Assembly: GCF_037975245.1 (NCBI RefSeq) | Contig: NC_092563.1 | Span: 27,679,960-27,743,959 of the forward strand | Direction: 5' to 3' | From: Apostichopus japonicus | Taxonomy: Eukaryota; Echinodermata; Holothuroidea; Aspidochirotida; Stichopodidae | DNA length: 64,000 nucleotides | Shown here: in pieces, positions 24,241 to 37,015 of the stretch | Numbering within the stretch: the first letter of the stretch is position 1 | Layout: each line of letters opens with the position of its first letter | Notes under the pieces: model-generated | What the model saw: the letters and a program-made list of their open reading frames with translations, nothing else | The model's database searches: none | What the model was told of the DNA's origin: nothing | Made by a program: the position numbers and the translations under genes

Positions 24241-25483
24241 CACATATATGTGTCATATGTGAGTGACAAGGGTAAAAACAGTTTGCTTTCTGGTTATGTG
24301 TTCTCATGTTTCGGAGATCATGGTAAGATTGTAGGTATGTGCCAGACTGTACTGGGTCATGGAACTAGTTCAAACCACAAACTCCCTGTTATGATGGGAT
24401 ATGACCCAGTAATGTGTCTTGATTTGCTGAAAATAGCACTTGCTTGTTCAAGTTTACAAGACAAGTAAACATGAATTTGATGAATGGAACAGCTTTTTGT
24501 TCCTTCCCGCCCCCCTGCCCCTCCCCTTATCCTGTTCAATATGAGACCTGTCAAAATGTGGTTGTTTCAGGTGGAAGGAATAATACATGCATATATGGTT
24601 TATGTATGCACAGCTAGTTCATACTTGACCAACCGTGCAGTAAAGCCAGCTACAGTCTTATATATGTGATATCAATGCAGCTATTATTTATGCAGCTGAT
24701 GACAAAGTTGTTTAAATCTTAGTCACTGTGTAGTAAAGTCTGTCAATTCTTCAAATTATATTAAAAATTCATGACATTTTAACCAAACAGTTGCTTAATA
24801 CTAATATGCTAACCTGAGGTGTAGAGATATAGATATATGTAGAAAAATATGTAGAAAGATACTTTAGTCAAATATGTCAGATGTGGAACTTGAGGGTGTG
24901 AAGGTGTGTGTACCTCATATATCCTCTTAACAATTAGGCTTTAGACTTTACTCCAATGATGATGCAAGATATGTGGGACATTTTCAGAAAGAGAATGTTA
25001 CTGGTATGTCTCTTTTATACAACCTCTCATATGTACAGTATGCCCTAGAGCAGTTTCATCTCAATAATACGAAATTTTTCATTCCTTTTATTTCAACCTC
25101 CTCAATGCAGTCTTTAGCAATTTGCAAGAGTAGGACAGGGTGGATGTTTCATCCTTAACCGTTTGCAGTATAAAAAAAAGCTCTCAATGTTTGATGGAAA
25201 CTTGAGCGAGGGTATTAATGGGGCAGTGAAGTACTTCAGGAAGGAGTTTGAAGGTAACAGTGGGTGAAATGTTTGTTCATTTGTGACCAGTTTTGGTCCT
25301 CCTGGCACATTTGACAATTTCCTCTTGTTAAGCAGATTTATATACATTCAGTGTAGCAGATATTTGACTGTACAAGGGATTACTTTGTGATTTAGAATGG
25401 GTATGACAGGTCAGAAGTAGAAACATTAATAAACAATTATTGGAAATTTTGACTTTTGAAATTGAGGATGGTTACACTCTGCA
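24241..25483. other. Non-coding DNA, with one diverged relative of the 85-bp repeat
   Basis: No gene supported. At 25240-25310, AAGGTAACAGTGGGTGAAATG and TTGTGACCAGT resemble the downstream 85-bp units and may be an older copy. Confidence 0.45.
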
Positions 25484-25745
25484 ATCAAATGCTTCTGTGA
25501 CGAGTCTGAGGGCAGCAGTGAGTGAAATGTTAAAGTTTGACCATGTGTGACCAGTGGTCTTTTGCGCATTCAAATGCTTCAGTTACGAGTCTGAGGGTAA
25601 CAGTGAGTGAAATGTTAAAGTTTGACCATATGTGACCAGTGGTCTTTTGCGCATTCAAATGCTTCAGTTATGAGTCTGAGGGCAGCAGTGAGTGGAATGC
25701 AAAAGTTTGACCATGTGTGAACAGTGGTCATTCGGGCATAGTTTG
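25484..25745. repeat. 85-bp tandem repeat, three copies
   Basis: CAAATGCTTC recurs at 25486, 25571 and 25656. Each is followed by GAGTCTGAGGGYARCAGTGA, then GTTTGACCATRTGTGA and CAGTGGTC. Copies differ by scattered substitutions only. Confidence 0.92.
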
Positions 25746-26344
25746 CAATGTCCCCTTGTTCTCAGAATGAATACCAAGTGTAGCAGACACCTGCAAGGTT
25801 ATACCCTGTGAAACAGATACAGAAATGCATTGCTTAGTGAAAATCTCTTACTTGTGACATGCTGTTAGTGTATACTTGTATCGTTAATTAGGTAAAAATA
25901 CTGCATTACACGTACACTATATTGTAAAGCCATTATTCATTGCACACAGATGTTAGTATAAACCACAAGTAACACAGTATGTGAACTGATGATTCGCCTC
26001 CTTGAGTGGGAAGTAAAGCAATCCTCATCACCATGACAACAACATTGCAGATCATGTCGGATATGATTTGTCTGTGTGGCAACATCATGTCTGATTGCAA
26101 TATGAGGATGTTGACACAGTAAAACTTGGATTATCCATACCTCATATAGTCCAATTAAAAAAATCCACTCATTTCTAATTGTATATTGCTGTACATTTAT
26201 TGTCACCATAATACAGTCCAGTAGTACTTTAATTTCATTTACAATACAGCAGCTTTTGTCATTTAAAACAACAAAGAACCTTTTGTAAAGTTTTCAAAAT
26301 ACTGACACAGTAAATCATAAGATAAGAAGCTTTACAGTTTGCAA

Positions 26345-26392
26345 TCCTTAGATCCCAGTCCATTACCTTAACCTCTTGACCACCACATCAAT
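26345..26392 (-). repeat. tRNA-like SINE 5' fragment
   Basis: On the - strand TGTGGTGGTCAAGAGGTTAA, then GGTAATGGACTGGGATCT, resembles a tRNA D arm and A box (TGGTCAAGAGG). No intact B box follows. Probably a decayed SINE head. Confidence 0.4.
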
Positions 26393-26419
26393 CCCTAAAG
26401 TTAACATTGAAAGTTTACA

Positions 26420-26750
26420 GTCATGTTTGAGGCCATGGCCCCCTCACAGGACTGTAAAACGTACCCCTGGTCATTGGAAACCCTACACACCAAAATGCAC
26501 AATTCAAACAATCTCTCCTGGGGCACCATAGTGCACCACATCATCTTGTCCTCTGGGGGACTCCCCATAGGATGTAGCATAGACCGGCATACTCAACTGT
26601 ACTTACAAGGTACCTTGGAAGTTGGAAGTCCCCGTTTGTTGACCTGGGTGAAAAGAGTGCCTTGCCCAAGAACACCACAGTAATGATCTGGTCAGGACTC
26701 TTAGATTACAAGTGCACTGCCTTTACCACTTGACTACAACGTTTTCGCCA
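26420..26750 (-). mobile_element. Decayed SINE-like element
   Basis: Read on the - strand from 26750: GTAGTCAAGTGGTAAAGGCA is an A-box-like head. It is followed by TGTGGTGTTCTTGGGCAAGG, then CACTCTTTTCACCCAGGTC. The TTGGGCAAGGCACT string is a motif I associate with central domains of metazoan SINEs (recalled, not checked). The remainder contains the segment also found at 19486-19540. The short + strand frame here (26423-26683) is an artefact of the repeat. Confidence 0.5.
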
Positions 26751-26819
26751 CTATTCAATTTGTCCTTAGATAAGGTAAAACTAAAGTCCAAGCTATGACG
26801 TATGCCAATCATATTATCA

Positions 26820-26945
26820 GAAAAAGAGATGTCTTCTCTATACCCATGACAAGAGATGTCTTGTGTATACCCATCGCAATTATCAGAAAAAGAGATGTCT
26901 TGTGTATCCCCATCACAATTATCAGAAAAAGAGTCATGTCTTGTT
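26820..26945. repeat. ~45-bp tandem repeat, about 2.5 copies
   Basis: ATTATCAGAAAAAGAGATGT followed by CTTGTGTATACCCAT recurs near 26814, 26878 and 26919 with small deletions. The first copy carries an extra internal ACAAGAGATGTCTTGTGTATA segment. Confidence 0.8.
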
Positions 26946-28070
26946 TTACCTATCTTGAATTGTAGGTATGACAGTAGGTCAATTCAAGACCTTTCAACAT
27001 GGAAAATACACATTCTTTCTGAATGTGGCATGCAATCTATATTCCTTACATGGATTCATTAAGATATATATATAGATAGTTATCGCAATTGTATGCCATG
27101 TGAGGAGTTCAGAAATAGGCCAAATGATTGGCCTCTTTGCAAAGTTCTTTTTTGGCTGTATGGTTCTGCCTGGATGATTTCCTGTAATTATATCAATTGT
27201 GGTGGAAACAACTGTCTGGGTTATTCTTGAAATAGATGGTGTGTGTATATGTGCGTGCGTGTGTGTACTTTAGGTATCTTGCTGAAGTAAAACCCCTTTT
27301 TACAGGTATAAAAAACATAGAAGTAGTCATTGACCCCAGCCCCCCCTGATACATTAACATACAGAGTTGTAGTTAAGTAGTCGGTTGATGGTTACAATTA
27401 CTTGTATTCTGGTATCATTATTGCTACTTCTCTAGTTATTGTCCCATGTGACAATCATATCATACAAGCTATATAGAAAGTGCAGGCAGTGTGAAGTACT
27501 GTTCCTATGAATAACGCTCATAATGAAAAAAAGACACATAATTGGTTTTTCAAGGGAGACTTGGCTTTGAACCTGACATTAATAATTGTATTGCTAGAAT
27601 TTATACAATCTTATTTATCAGGTTGTGACATAAGTTTGACAAAAGGCAAGGCATTATGCGCCAAGGTCATTGGTAGAATAGCAAGTTGGTGGCACGCTGA
27701 TGGTGTGCTGATGGCGCAAATGAGTAAAATAGAATGGCATGATGCCGCAAATTTTAAAATTTTCTATTTTACTTTTTAAAGAGAGTTCAAAGCACAATGG
27801 AAACACATAGAGATCGATCAATCAGGTATAGTCCCAGTTGTTATGATGATAAACATAAAGGGGTTCTCTATCCGGTCTCGTCATAGACTAGCGCTAATAC
27901 TACCAGTGCATTCAGGCTTTTGGTGCCATTGGTTTGGGTCAATATATATAAATTTTCCAGGTGGAGTACTTTCTTGAATTTCTAGCCACCCAAATATCAC
28001 AGTGATAATGACATATGTCCTATTTTGATCAGTGCTCTGCTTTTAAAGATTTTGCAAAGATTTGAGATGT
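26946..28070. other. Non-coding AT-rich DNA
   Basis: No gene recognised. A short GTGTGTATATGTGCGTGCGTG microsatellite lies near 27240. Confidence 0.45.
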
Positions 28071-28078
28071 GTATTAAC

Positions 28079-29276
28079 TAGTGTTTACACGGGTCCAAAA
28101 ATCGGGACCCGGGTACCCGAGGGCTGTTACCCGTCGGGTATCCGGGTACCCGGAAAAAATTGTTTACCCTCGTGTATCACGATTTTCAAGAAATTACATA
28201 TTGGATGCTGTAATAAATGCATTATATTCTCTACCGGCAATGTTTTCATGGTCAAATACGTAGGTGTAAGATAAGGTATAAAACCTTCCTCAATAATTTT
28301 TATTTGCTTTTGTTTCTTTCATTATAACTTGTTAATAAATTAATTATTTAATTATAATTAGCATTACTACTAAAATCGCACTGCCGCCGCTGCTTATGCT
28401 TGCTCGTGCACGTCTATTGGATCAAACGATATAAATATCCAATTTAGCTCTTAAACAGTACTACTACTACTATCTATTATGAAGGCCCAGGGTTCGCATT
28501 AGCTGCGAGATCGCGCAGTTTGATCGCATTTGGAATAAACGATAGGTAAAAAGCCACTTGCGAATACTATTGTTTAGTTATCCCGTCTATAATCCATAAA
28601 TATCTCGTAAAATTCCTTGTCAGCCTTTCCTTCTATGAAATAAACACATGAATAAATAATAATTTCTTCCACATGGTAGCCTAACACCACACTAAGTCAA
28701 TGAGAAATCTAGCTAAGCCTAACCATCTGTTTATTTGCTGTAGTTGTGACGCAGTTATAAGACATCCATGGAATATTTTCGTTATTGCTGTTACGTTCGA
28801 CCACATGGTTGCCTAACACCACACTAAGTCAATGGGGGTAATCTAGCCTAGCCATCTGTTTATTAGCTGAAATTGTGACGCAGTTATAAGATATCCATGG
28901 AAAGCTTTCGTTATTGCTGTTATCTTAAACCACATGGTAGCCTGACAACACACTAATTCAATGGGAAATCTGCCTAACCATCGGTTTGCAATTTTTTAAA
29001 TTTTTTTAAACAATCACACTTTGCGTAGGATTCGGGTAATAAATTAGGAACCGGGTAATATCTCGTCGGGCGGGTACCTTCGTTATTGCTGTTATCTTCG
29101 ACCACATTGTAGCCTAACACCACACTAAATCAATGGGAAATCTGCCTAACCGTCGGTTTGCCAATTTTTTTTTTAAAACAATCACACTTTGCGTAGGATT
29201 CGGGTAATAAATTAGGAACCAGGTAGTATCGCGTCGGGCGGGTACCCGGGTACCCGGATAACCCATGCAAACACTA
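28079..29276. mobile_element. hAT-like non-autonomous DNA transposon with 8-bp target duplication
   Basis: The left end TAGTGTTTACACGGGT and the inverted right end TAGTGTTTGCATGGGT match at 14 of 16. Both are flanked by a perfect direct repeat GTATTAAC (28071-28078 and 29277-29284), the 8-bp duplication typical of hAT. Subterminal GGGTACCCG palindromes are present on both sides. The 1.2-kb interior has no transposase frame, so the element depended on a partner in trans. Inside are ~130-bp tandem units and a duplicated right arm. No family name can be given from sequence alone. Confidence 0.88.
28669..29244. repeat. Tandem units inside the hAT-like element
   Basis: CCACATGGTAGCCTAACACC-type starts occur at 28669, 28801, 28930 and 29102, so spacings are about 132, 129 and 172. 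The third unit includes a block from ACAATCACACTTTGCG to GGGCGGGTACC (29010-29078) that recurs at 29178-29244. The right subterminal arm has thus been duplicated inside the element. Confidence 0.85.
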
Positions 29277-29284
29277 GTATTAAC

Positions 29285-31650
29285 GGATATCAAGATCAAG
29301 TATTTTCTAGTCATGTACACCAATATCACATCAGAGTGACCTGAAAACAGCATTCCACGTTCTCCGACAGGAGGGTAAGATAACCTTCCCATCCGTGGTA
29401 TCGCCAGATATTTGGAAAGTTAGAAGGCACAGAAAATTTACAGTAACATTTTATGGGGGCATGTGCCCCTTCCCCTCCCCCCCCTAGCCTATGGCTCCCT
29501 CCTGGGTGACATTGCTCCTTCAAGTTCTAGTGTTAGCACATTACTGGTGATTACAAGCATTGTCATGAAATGTACGTGGTCATTCCACAAGTTCAGTCAT
29601 ATGAGAATACCCGCAACCATGGTAGTGGCGCTATTTTCATTAAATGTCGGTGGTATGTGTTTGGCTTAAAAGTGCCTAATATTACCAATTTACTAGGTTT
29701 TGAGGTTCAATATTAAAACCGCTTTTGAACAAGCTTTAATCTTTGTATTTGCTCCAGATCTTTTTATGTCTTTAATTTAATATATAGTGTCATAGATCAC
29801 AGTGACAATACTATAGGCTATGATAAAGGTCTTGGTTTGACATTTACACTTGTGGTTCATGAAAACATGCAGGGGTGGAAATTACATGCCCCTCAGAAAT
29901 AAGCTGCAACATGCCATACCAAGAACATAGTCCTGTACAAGAACTTATGCCCTCCCTTTGTGCTGGTTCATTCTAGCATTTGGTTGATGTTCTTGAAGTC
30001 CAGAATGATGAAATAGTGGTATTCATCTCAGTTTAATAATTATGATGGGGTTCATATTTAAGTAATAATGCATTTTATTTCGTGCATACATAGATTCTCT
30101 ACTAAAAAAGTTGATCTTTTTTACTCCTGAAAATGCAAAGGATCATTATGAAGTGTGTTTAACCATTTCCTCTTTTTTTAACACACTGTTTACAGCCAAT
30201 CTTATCTCAGTGAGAAAATAAATTTAATATTTGTGGAAATTGGTTTGCAAACCCCCCGTCCATATTTAACATAGTAAATCGTTGAGCATACTGACATTTT
30301 GTCAGTGTTACACATCACGTCCTGTCTACATTTGGTATGTTCACACAAGCTAGCAGTCTTCTCTCAGTATTCTTACATCTAGAAATGTCCTTACAGCATA
30401 TGGACTAATTTATGTTGTTGCTTAATAAATCAATAAGAAACGGTGGGTTTTCTTCACAATATGATTTATAATTGATGACTCTGAGACAATAGTCAGTATC
30501 CTTGTGAATGTTGTTTTGGCAAACCAGTTTATGATTTATGCATTTATCTTTGATAATGGTTCTGCATGTCCATCATATTGGATTCATCTTTGATAACGGT
30601 TCTGCTTGTCCACCATATTGGAAATCGTAGTCCATTCCCAAAGTCAAACTGATGTAGCAAACATTTAACTTTTGCAATCAAGCCAACAAGAAAAAAGAAT
30701 CTCTTAAAGTTGAAAATAGTAGTCTACTTTAAAGTAGCATTTATTAATTTATTCAGCTATTAGAATTATACTATAGTGAGGATACAGTATACAGTATTTC
30801 AAAGGAGAACATATTGTAAGCTCCTTTAAAGTAACCTTGATGATAAGAAGTAAATGATTGTCAAGAGCCAAACACAACTGCCAGTATCATTGAAGAACAT
30901 TTTCTATGTGTCAATGGTAGGTAGACATGTTATAATATGGAACATTCTCGTCAAGGACAGTTTTTTTCAAGTATTTCATTTGTGTAGCGATAGCAGAAAA
31001 TTAAAAAAAAAGATGGGTTGATAGTTTCTTCATTTTTTTGTGTCTCAGATTATTGATTTGATGAAATGGTAAAGATAATGATATCATGATATCTTACTAA
31101 GAAAATGCAAGTAACAACAATTTCATAAAATATATGAAAATATAATCATACATACTGCATAAAGGTGTTCTGTTTGTAAATAGTGCTGTTTGCAAAGGTG
31201 GCTTCATTACTGTTCATGCATTGGTGTTTTATATATACCTGAGATATTCATCAAAATCCCCATTTTTTCTCCTCTTCATTTCCATCTCTGCTTTCCCCTC
31301 CCTTCTCCTCCCCTCCCCTCTCCTCCCCTCTCCTCCCCTCCCCTGATCTCTGTACCACTTTATCTCGCTCACTGTACAGTACCTCCCTCTCTCTTTACCA
31401 AATCATCTGTTGCTTAGCTCTTGTAAAACTAACCTCAAATTTGGATAATGTGGTATGGATTTCTTCTGCTTCCTGTAATGTATGTTTTGGGGAAGTTGTC
31501 CATGATCTATTAGTTGTCAGGGTTAGCTTTCACCTTTATGTCAGTTGCACACTGTTGTCGTAGTTAAGCACAAGAAACTTCCGTTTCGATATGTATCTGA
31601 TTGTATATATATAGCATGAATGCAAAGGATGGTGGAGATTTTCATGTTTT
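29285..31650. other. Non-coding DNA with simple tracts
   Basis: Includes GGGGGCATGTGCCCC followed by a C run (29456-29486), which resembles MITE termini but has no partner seen. A short ~45-bp duplication is listed separately. A CT-rich (CTCCC)n tract lies at 31293-31345. No gene. Confidence 0.45.
30545..30625. repeat. ~41-bp duplication
   Basis: ATCTTTGATAATGGTTCTGC, then ATGTCCATCATATTGGA, is followed directly by ATCTTTGATAACGGTTCTGC, then TTGTCCACCATATTGGA. Three substitutions separate the copies. Confidence 0.85.
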
Positions 31651-31653
31651 GTT

Positions 31654-31735
31654 ATGAGGCCTGGGTTCAATTGTCAGTGGATGTTGGAAGTTTCACTCTT
31701 CTGGATTTGTTAACCCCTTGTCATTTCTAAACATA
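31654..31735 (+). repeat. Diverged tRNA-SINE 3' fragment
   Basis: GAGGCCTGGGTTCAATTGTC, then TTGGAAGTTTCACTCTTCTG and GATTTGTTAACC, parallels the 5118-5220 copy. As there, it runs into (TA)n. It is an old, truncated copy. Confidence 0.62.
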
Positions 31736-31828
31736 TATTATATATATATATTTATATATATATATATTATATAATATATATATTTATATATATATATATA
31801 TATATAGATATATATAGATATGTACATA

Positions 31829-31866
<38 letters not shown>

Positions 31867-31885
31867 GATATATATATAGATGTAT
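31732..31885. repeat. (TA)n microsatellite with TAGATA interruptions
   Basis: About 150 bp of nearly pure TA, interrupted by TTTATA and AGATAGATA variants. It directly follows a SINE 3' end and probably expanded from the SINE tail. Confidence 0.95.
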
Positions 31886-34800
31886 ATCGTTTTGAGTCTC
31901 ATTTGGCAGCCTTAACTTTGACGTGACATCTTCAGTTTCCTTCTTATCGTCTCTTGCATGAGATGCTTGAAGATGCTTAGAGCATTAAGAACACAATCAG
32001 GGGCACATCGTTAGGGAAAAACAGACATAAGCAGTCTTGAAGTTTGCACACTGCCTCTCTCTCTCTCTGTTGTCATCTTTGGTTAGCAGATGGAAATCTG
32101 CCCCAAGCAGCAACTTTTAGCCCAGATCACCCCCACCCAGTGTCTTCGGTTGATTCTCATGCCTATTGACACACAGTTTGATGTACATTCATAAGATACA
32201 AACACTGTGAAGTTTTCACTTCCTCATTCTTCTAATTAGCCGCCAAATCAATAATGTTCAGTAAATCTGAAAAATCAATACGTCGGTGCGTTTCGCCAAT
32301 TTGCCTCGGCTGAAACAGAATCATGCGTCCAAGTTCATGTGGCAAGTGTTTCTAAAATGAGATGCAAAACCGAAAGGGGCCGGCAAGGAAGCGACGGCTC
32401 AAATTTTTTCTCCTTTTTCCCTGCCGAAAGAAGAGAGCAAAGTTTCATTATGTAAACCTGGCAATTTTAAATGTCCAAAGATTTGTGTGTCAGCTAAGAT
32501 GCTTGTGGTATCTATGGCTGATCTAAACAGATTACTTGGTTTGGGTAATGGATTATGTTTGAGTCTGTGAGGAAGACACTGAATAATGTGTGTAGGGAGC
32601 TTACACATTTTGCAGGTTTGAATTCTGATAAATAAAAAAAAAATTAACATTTGGAAGGTCGTTTTATCTAAGTTTTGTCTGGTATTGTTTACCATTTGAG
32701 ATATTGTCTATCGGTGGTTTCAATCAGTTGGTTTCAAGATATAGGAGATTATACTTGAGTAATATTACAGCATCATATCATTACAAAATATCCTGCAATT
32801 AATAATAAATAGTATATAACCAACAAAGAGAATTGCAAGAACAATACAATTTACAGTCTGTCAATCTTGCTGTTCAAAGGCAAAATGTCAGCAGTTGTGA
32901 GACATTTGAGTTAACAGAACAATAGTCATGAACCATACACTAGTGCTTTAAACCGATAAAGGCCACACCCCTTGGGTTGCCTCCCATTGGTTGAAAGTTG
33001 AGGTACACCGATCATTCACAGTCTTCTATGCCGTGTGATAGCAATGCAAACACAGAAACAACTACACAAGCCTGTCTCTCCTTGCATAAGCTCAAAAGTA
33101 AACATTTCGTGATGATTGCGATGATGAGGATGATGATGAGGATGCTGATGAGGATGATGATGAAGACCAGAACTGTGGAGGATGAGTCTGGTGGAAGGTA
33201 TTTAGGGGAATCCCTAGGAAGCTTTTTGCACTGTCCTACAAGATAGACTGGAAGACAGTCTTCCTCATTTTCTCTTTCTCTGTTTATCTTAAATTATTTC
33301 AGAAATTACGGAGTAATTAATCAGCAATAATGATATTTTGCCATATGTCAAAGGATTTCTAGTTGCAACTCTATCTTTGTGTGTGTGTGCAGTGAAACAT
33401 TCTCATGCACTTGTAGTATGCATGTATGGTTGGATGCTGCATATTTAGTGATACACACTGTCACAGGCTCACAGCCCATGTTTAAAGGGAAAATGTGTGA
33501 GTGAATATAACAGGTGCCTATTGGAGTACAGTAGTAACACAAGGGAACAAAAAATGTAATCTTATTTTATTTTGAAGGGAGGGTGAAGGAAAGGGAGAGG
33601 GGGTTGGGCTTGGTAGGGGTGGTGGAATTGGAACTGGTACAGAAGTTCATTGAAATGGAGAAGCTAACTCTAATTTTTTTTAAATTGTCTTTATGTTCTA
33701 ATGATCATAAATCATGATTATATGTTCATACAATTGTTCTATTCCAAAAAGTTTTTGTTGTTGATAATTGCTAGTTTTACAACAGTTAAATTTCACCAAA
33801 ACTACTCAATATCACCCAGAATATGAAGACTGACATCAATTAGCTTTTATCTCGTGCTCAAAGATTTCAGCAATTAAAGTTCACATTTCCATTAGATTTT
33901 AACAACCATCACCGATGCGATATTTTCACATATTTAAAGTATTTTAACAAGTTTTATGGAACAATAATTCACATAAAGACAATTTTTATTCCTCGCATTA
34001 ATTCAAACGAATTTCCACAAGATCGACTAATGAACTACATGTCGTTGGGGAAGTGACGTTGAGAAATCTCAACACTATATGTTAACTGCTGCACTATCAC
34101 TGGTATGTAAAAATACTAAAAATACTGTGTACTTATTGTTTTATGGCTTTACCAGGAGTACAGTATAGGCTACAGTACACATCGTGTTGTTTACAAAATA
34201 TGGACAAAGCAAAAGCTAGAACTTGAAAAACTGGCTTACAGACATTTCTGTGCCCTATTATCTGTGAAACATCAAACGATATAGAAAATATGTTGCTGTA
34301 TGAGTGTGGCTCTAAACAATGATTGTTGTATTATTTTTTGCTTTTTTTTTAGTTTTAATTATTTATGCCGGAGATGCTACAGGTCTTGTGAACAATTGTG
34401 TGCAAATTATCTCAAATTTGCTCATAAGTAACAGTTTGACCTATTTGCATACATTGTTATGCGGGGAATAATTAAGTACTCAAAATTTGTACAGCACTTT
34501 TGAAGGCTCTGAACGTTCCTTTTGCAAAATAGTATAGATCATGAAGCCTTATTCATATAGAAATATGATCCCACTTAAATATCTTAGAAAGTTGAATTAG
34601 GCTAAGAATATTTTTGGTAGAAATTTCCGATGATCATTTTGAAAACTATGTCTGTCAAGAAACAATGCAATCTTGTTCTTGGATTTGGCAAAGAACCACC
34701 ACCCTGCAGTAATGGTGACATCTGCTAGATCTTTCCAGCTTGCCAACAATGCTTGTTCCAATTTGTGGTGAGGTCTTTATCTCCCTAATGCTTCAAATCC

Positions 34801-36124
34801 TTGCCGAATGTTTTCACAAATGCCGTATCGAAACAAAATCCTGATTTGTTTCATGTTTATTGATATATTTTTTAATAATCACTTGATTTGTTATTCTGTC
34901 AAATTTTTCTATAACCAGGCGTAAGGAATTCTTTAGTCACATAAAGCACTAATGCTATTTTTAACAATCATGAATGTTTTCCACTGAGCCTCTTCAAGAC
35001 TTTGGAATGCATGGCACTTGGGAATGTTTTTTTGTCCTTTTTTCTTTCCCCTTCCGTTAGACGGGGTCCCTACCATTCATCGGACTCATGAATCAATAAC
35101 TTTTCATTTCTCTCAATTCAAGGTGTGCTTCTCCTAGCTCTAATCATCAAAGCTTATTAGCGGATATAAACCAATTAGAGAGGGCGATGTAATGAAATTA
35201 TGCCATAACTCATCCAATCAACTTCTGTCTCTTTCAAGATTAAAAATTTTGCTCTTTAAAATGTATCTTGTCTCTGCCTTCTTGTTTAAGGGGGTATAGG
35301 CTTTCAGATGTTTATTTTGGCAGCCGGTATTCTGTCATTTAAAAAATTGGTGCTTAGCTTGATTGGTTAAAAAAGATGAACGGTAGAACAACATTCTTTG
35401 TTTTTGGGTTGATTGTCAGCTGGGCAGTGACGGTTTCCTTTGAAATTGTAGATTTTTTTTCAAGCATTTTGACAATAAACATGATTCTTACTAGGGTCTA
35501 ACCTTTAATTGTGACCTAAGACTAAGAAAGAAGCATTTGAATTTATGCCAAAGTTTCCAATGAAACAGTCCGTTTCCATGTCGATGGGTGTTTGAGAATA
35601 CCTTACATTAAAGTTATTTACTTCCTCTGACAGAGGAAGTAAACGCTCTGCATTGACGGCCGTTAATGTATCCAATAGAAGGGTTGAAAGGTCAGCTGTC
35701 TCACTACTACACAAAATATCAAATTGTAGCACTCCAAAAGGCTTTAGTATTTTATAATAAATGACTACGGTAGTATAGCTTTACACTGCTGTTGTTTTCA
35801 TCTGTACCTATAATGGTATTTATCTATATTGACAAAAATCAAGATGTTTTTTTAGTAAACAAAAGAAATTAGCAAAAAGGAAATCAAAACCTCTGTCAAA
35901 GCAATATACAGTAAAAGTTTTTTGTCCTGGCATAGAGCATCGTAATAAAATCATGGATGAATGTATGATTACTGAAGGTTAGAGTTTGTGAAAGAATTCC
36001 CTCTCATGAATATGCAGATAATATTCAGTGAAGCGGTGTCCCTTTCCCCATATGGTCTATGCAGGAGATTTTTGAAGGCAACCTCATAAAATTATATTTT
36101 ACAATATTTCCACACCTCTGACCT
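31886..36124. other. Non-coding AT-rich DNA
   Basis: No gene supported. (GATGAG)n-type triplets lie at 33117-33165 and a GT stretch near 33375. A TCTCTCTC run is near 32055. The 34700-35270 stretch is less repetitive than its surroundings and could hold conserved regulatory sequence, but nothing direct shows it. Confidence 0.45.
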
Positions 36125-37015
36125 CATGTTGAACAAACTATCTAGAGACCCTAGACTACTTTAAATAGCTCACTTGGCATTATGTGAAGTAGGTACAATA
36201 TAAAAGCAACTTTCTAGAGAGCCTAGACTAATATAAATGGCTTACCGTGGGGTAGGTACAATATTAAAGGAACTGTTTAGAGACCCTAGACTACTTTTAG
36301 AGGCTCATAAGGCAAATATGTGAGGATTTGTACAATATTACTGCAACTGTTTACAGACTCTAGACTACTTTAAATGGCTTACCTGGCAAATATGTGAGGC
36401 AGGTACAATATTAAAGCAACTGTTTAGAGAGCCTAGACTACTTTAAGAGGCCTATAAAGGCAAATATGTGAGGTTTTGTACAATATTACTGCAACTGTTT
36501 ACAGACTCTAGACTACTTTAAATGGCTTACCTGGCAAATATGTGAGGCAGGTACACTATTACAACAACTGTTTAGAGGCCCTAAACTACTTTAAATGAAC
36601 ACAAGGCAAATATGTGAGGTAGGTACAATATTAAAGCAACTGTTTAGAGACCATAGACTACTTTAAATGGCCACAAGGCAAATATGTGAGGATTTGTTCA
36701 ATATTAAAGCAACTGTTTAGAGACCTTAAACTACTTTAAATGGCTTACCTGGCAAATATGTGAGGCAGGTACACTATTACAACAACTGTTTAGAGGCCAT
36801 AGACTACTTTAAATGACCACAAGACAAACATGTGAGGCAGGTACAATATTAAAGCAACTGTTTAGAGACCCTTGACTACTGTACCTTAAATTGCTCACAA
36901 GGCAAATATGTGAGGTAGCTGGTACAATATTAAAGCAAATTTCTAGCGACCATAGATTACTTTAAATGGCTTACCTGGAAACTGTGTGAGGTAGGTACAC
37001 TATTAAAGCAACACG
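36125..37015. repeat. 73-bp satellite, about twelve copies, higher-order structure
   Basis: GAGACCCTAGACTACTTTAA, then the GGCAAATATGTGAGG and TACAATATTAAAGCAACTGT modules, repeat about every 73 bp. Starts of the CTAGACTAC motif fall near 36150, 36223, 36286, 36360, 36434, 36507 and onward to 36953. Two kinds of units alternate in part. A TGAGGTTTTGTACAATATTA, CTGCAACTG version recurs after about 146 bp, and an ACACTATTACAACAACTG version after about 219 bp. This indicates multi-unit amplification. Confidence 0.95.

Noticed and set aside
36125-37015. CRISPR-like array
   Set aside because: Units are contiguous 73-bp satellites without unique spacers, and the DNA is eukaryotic.
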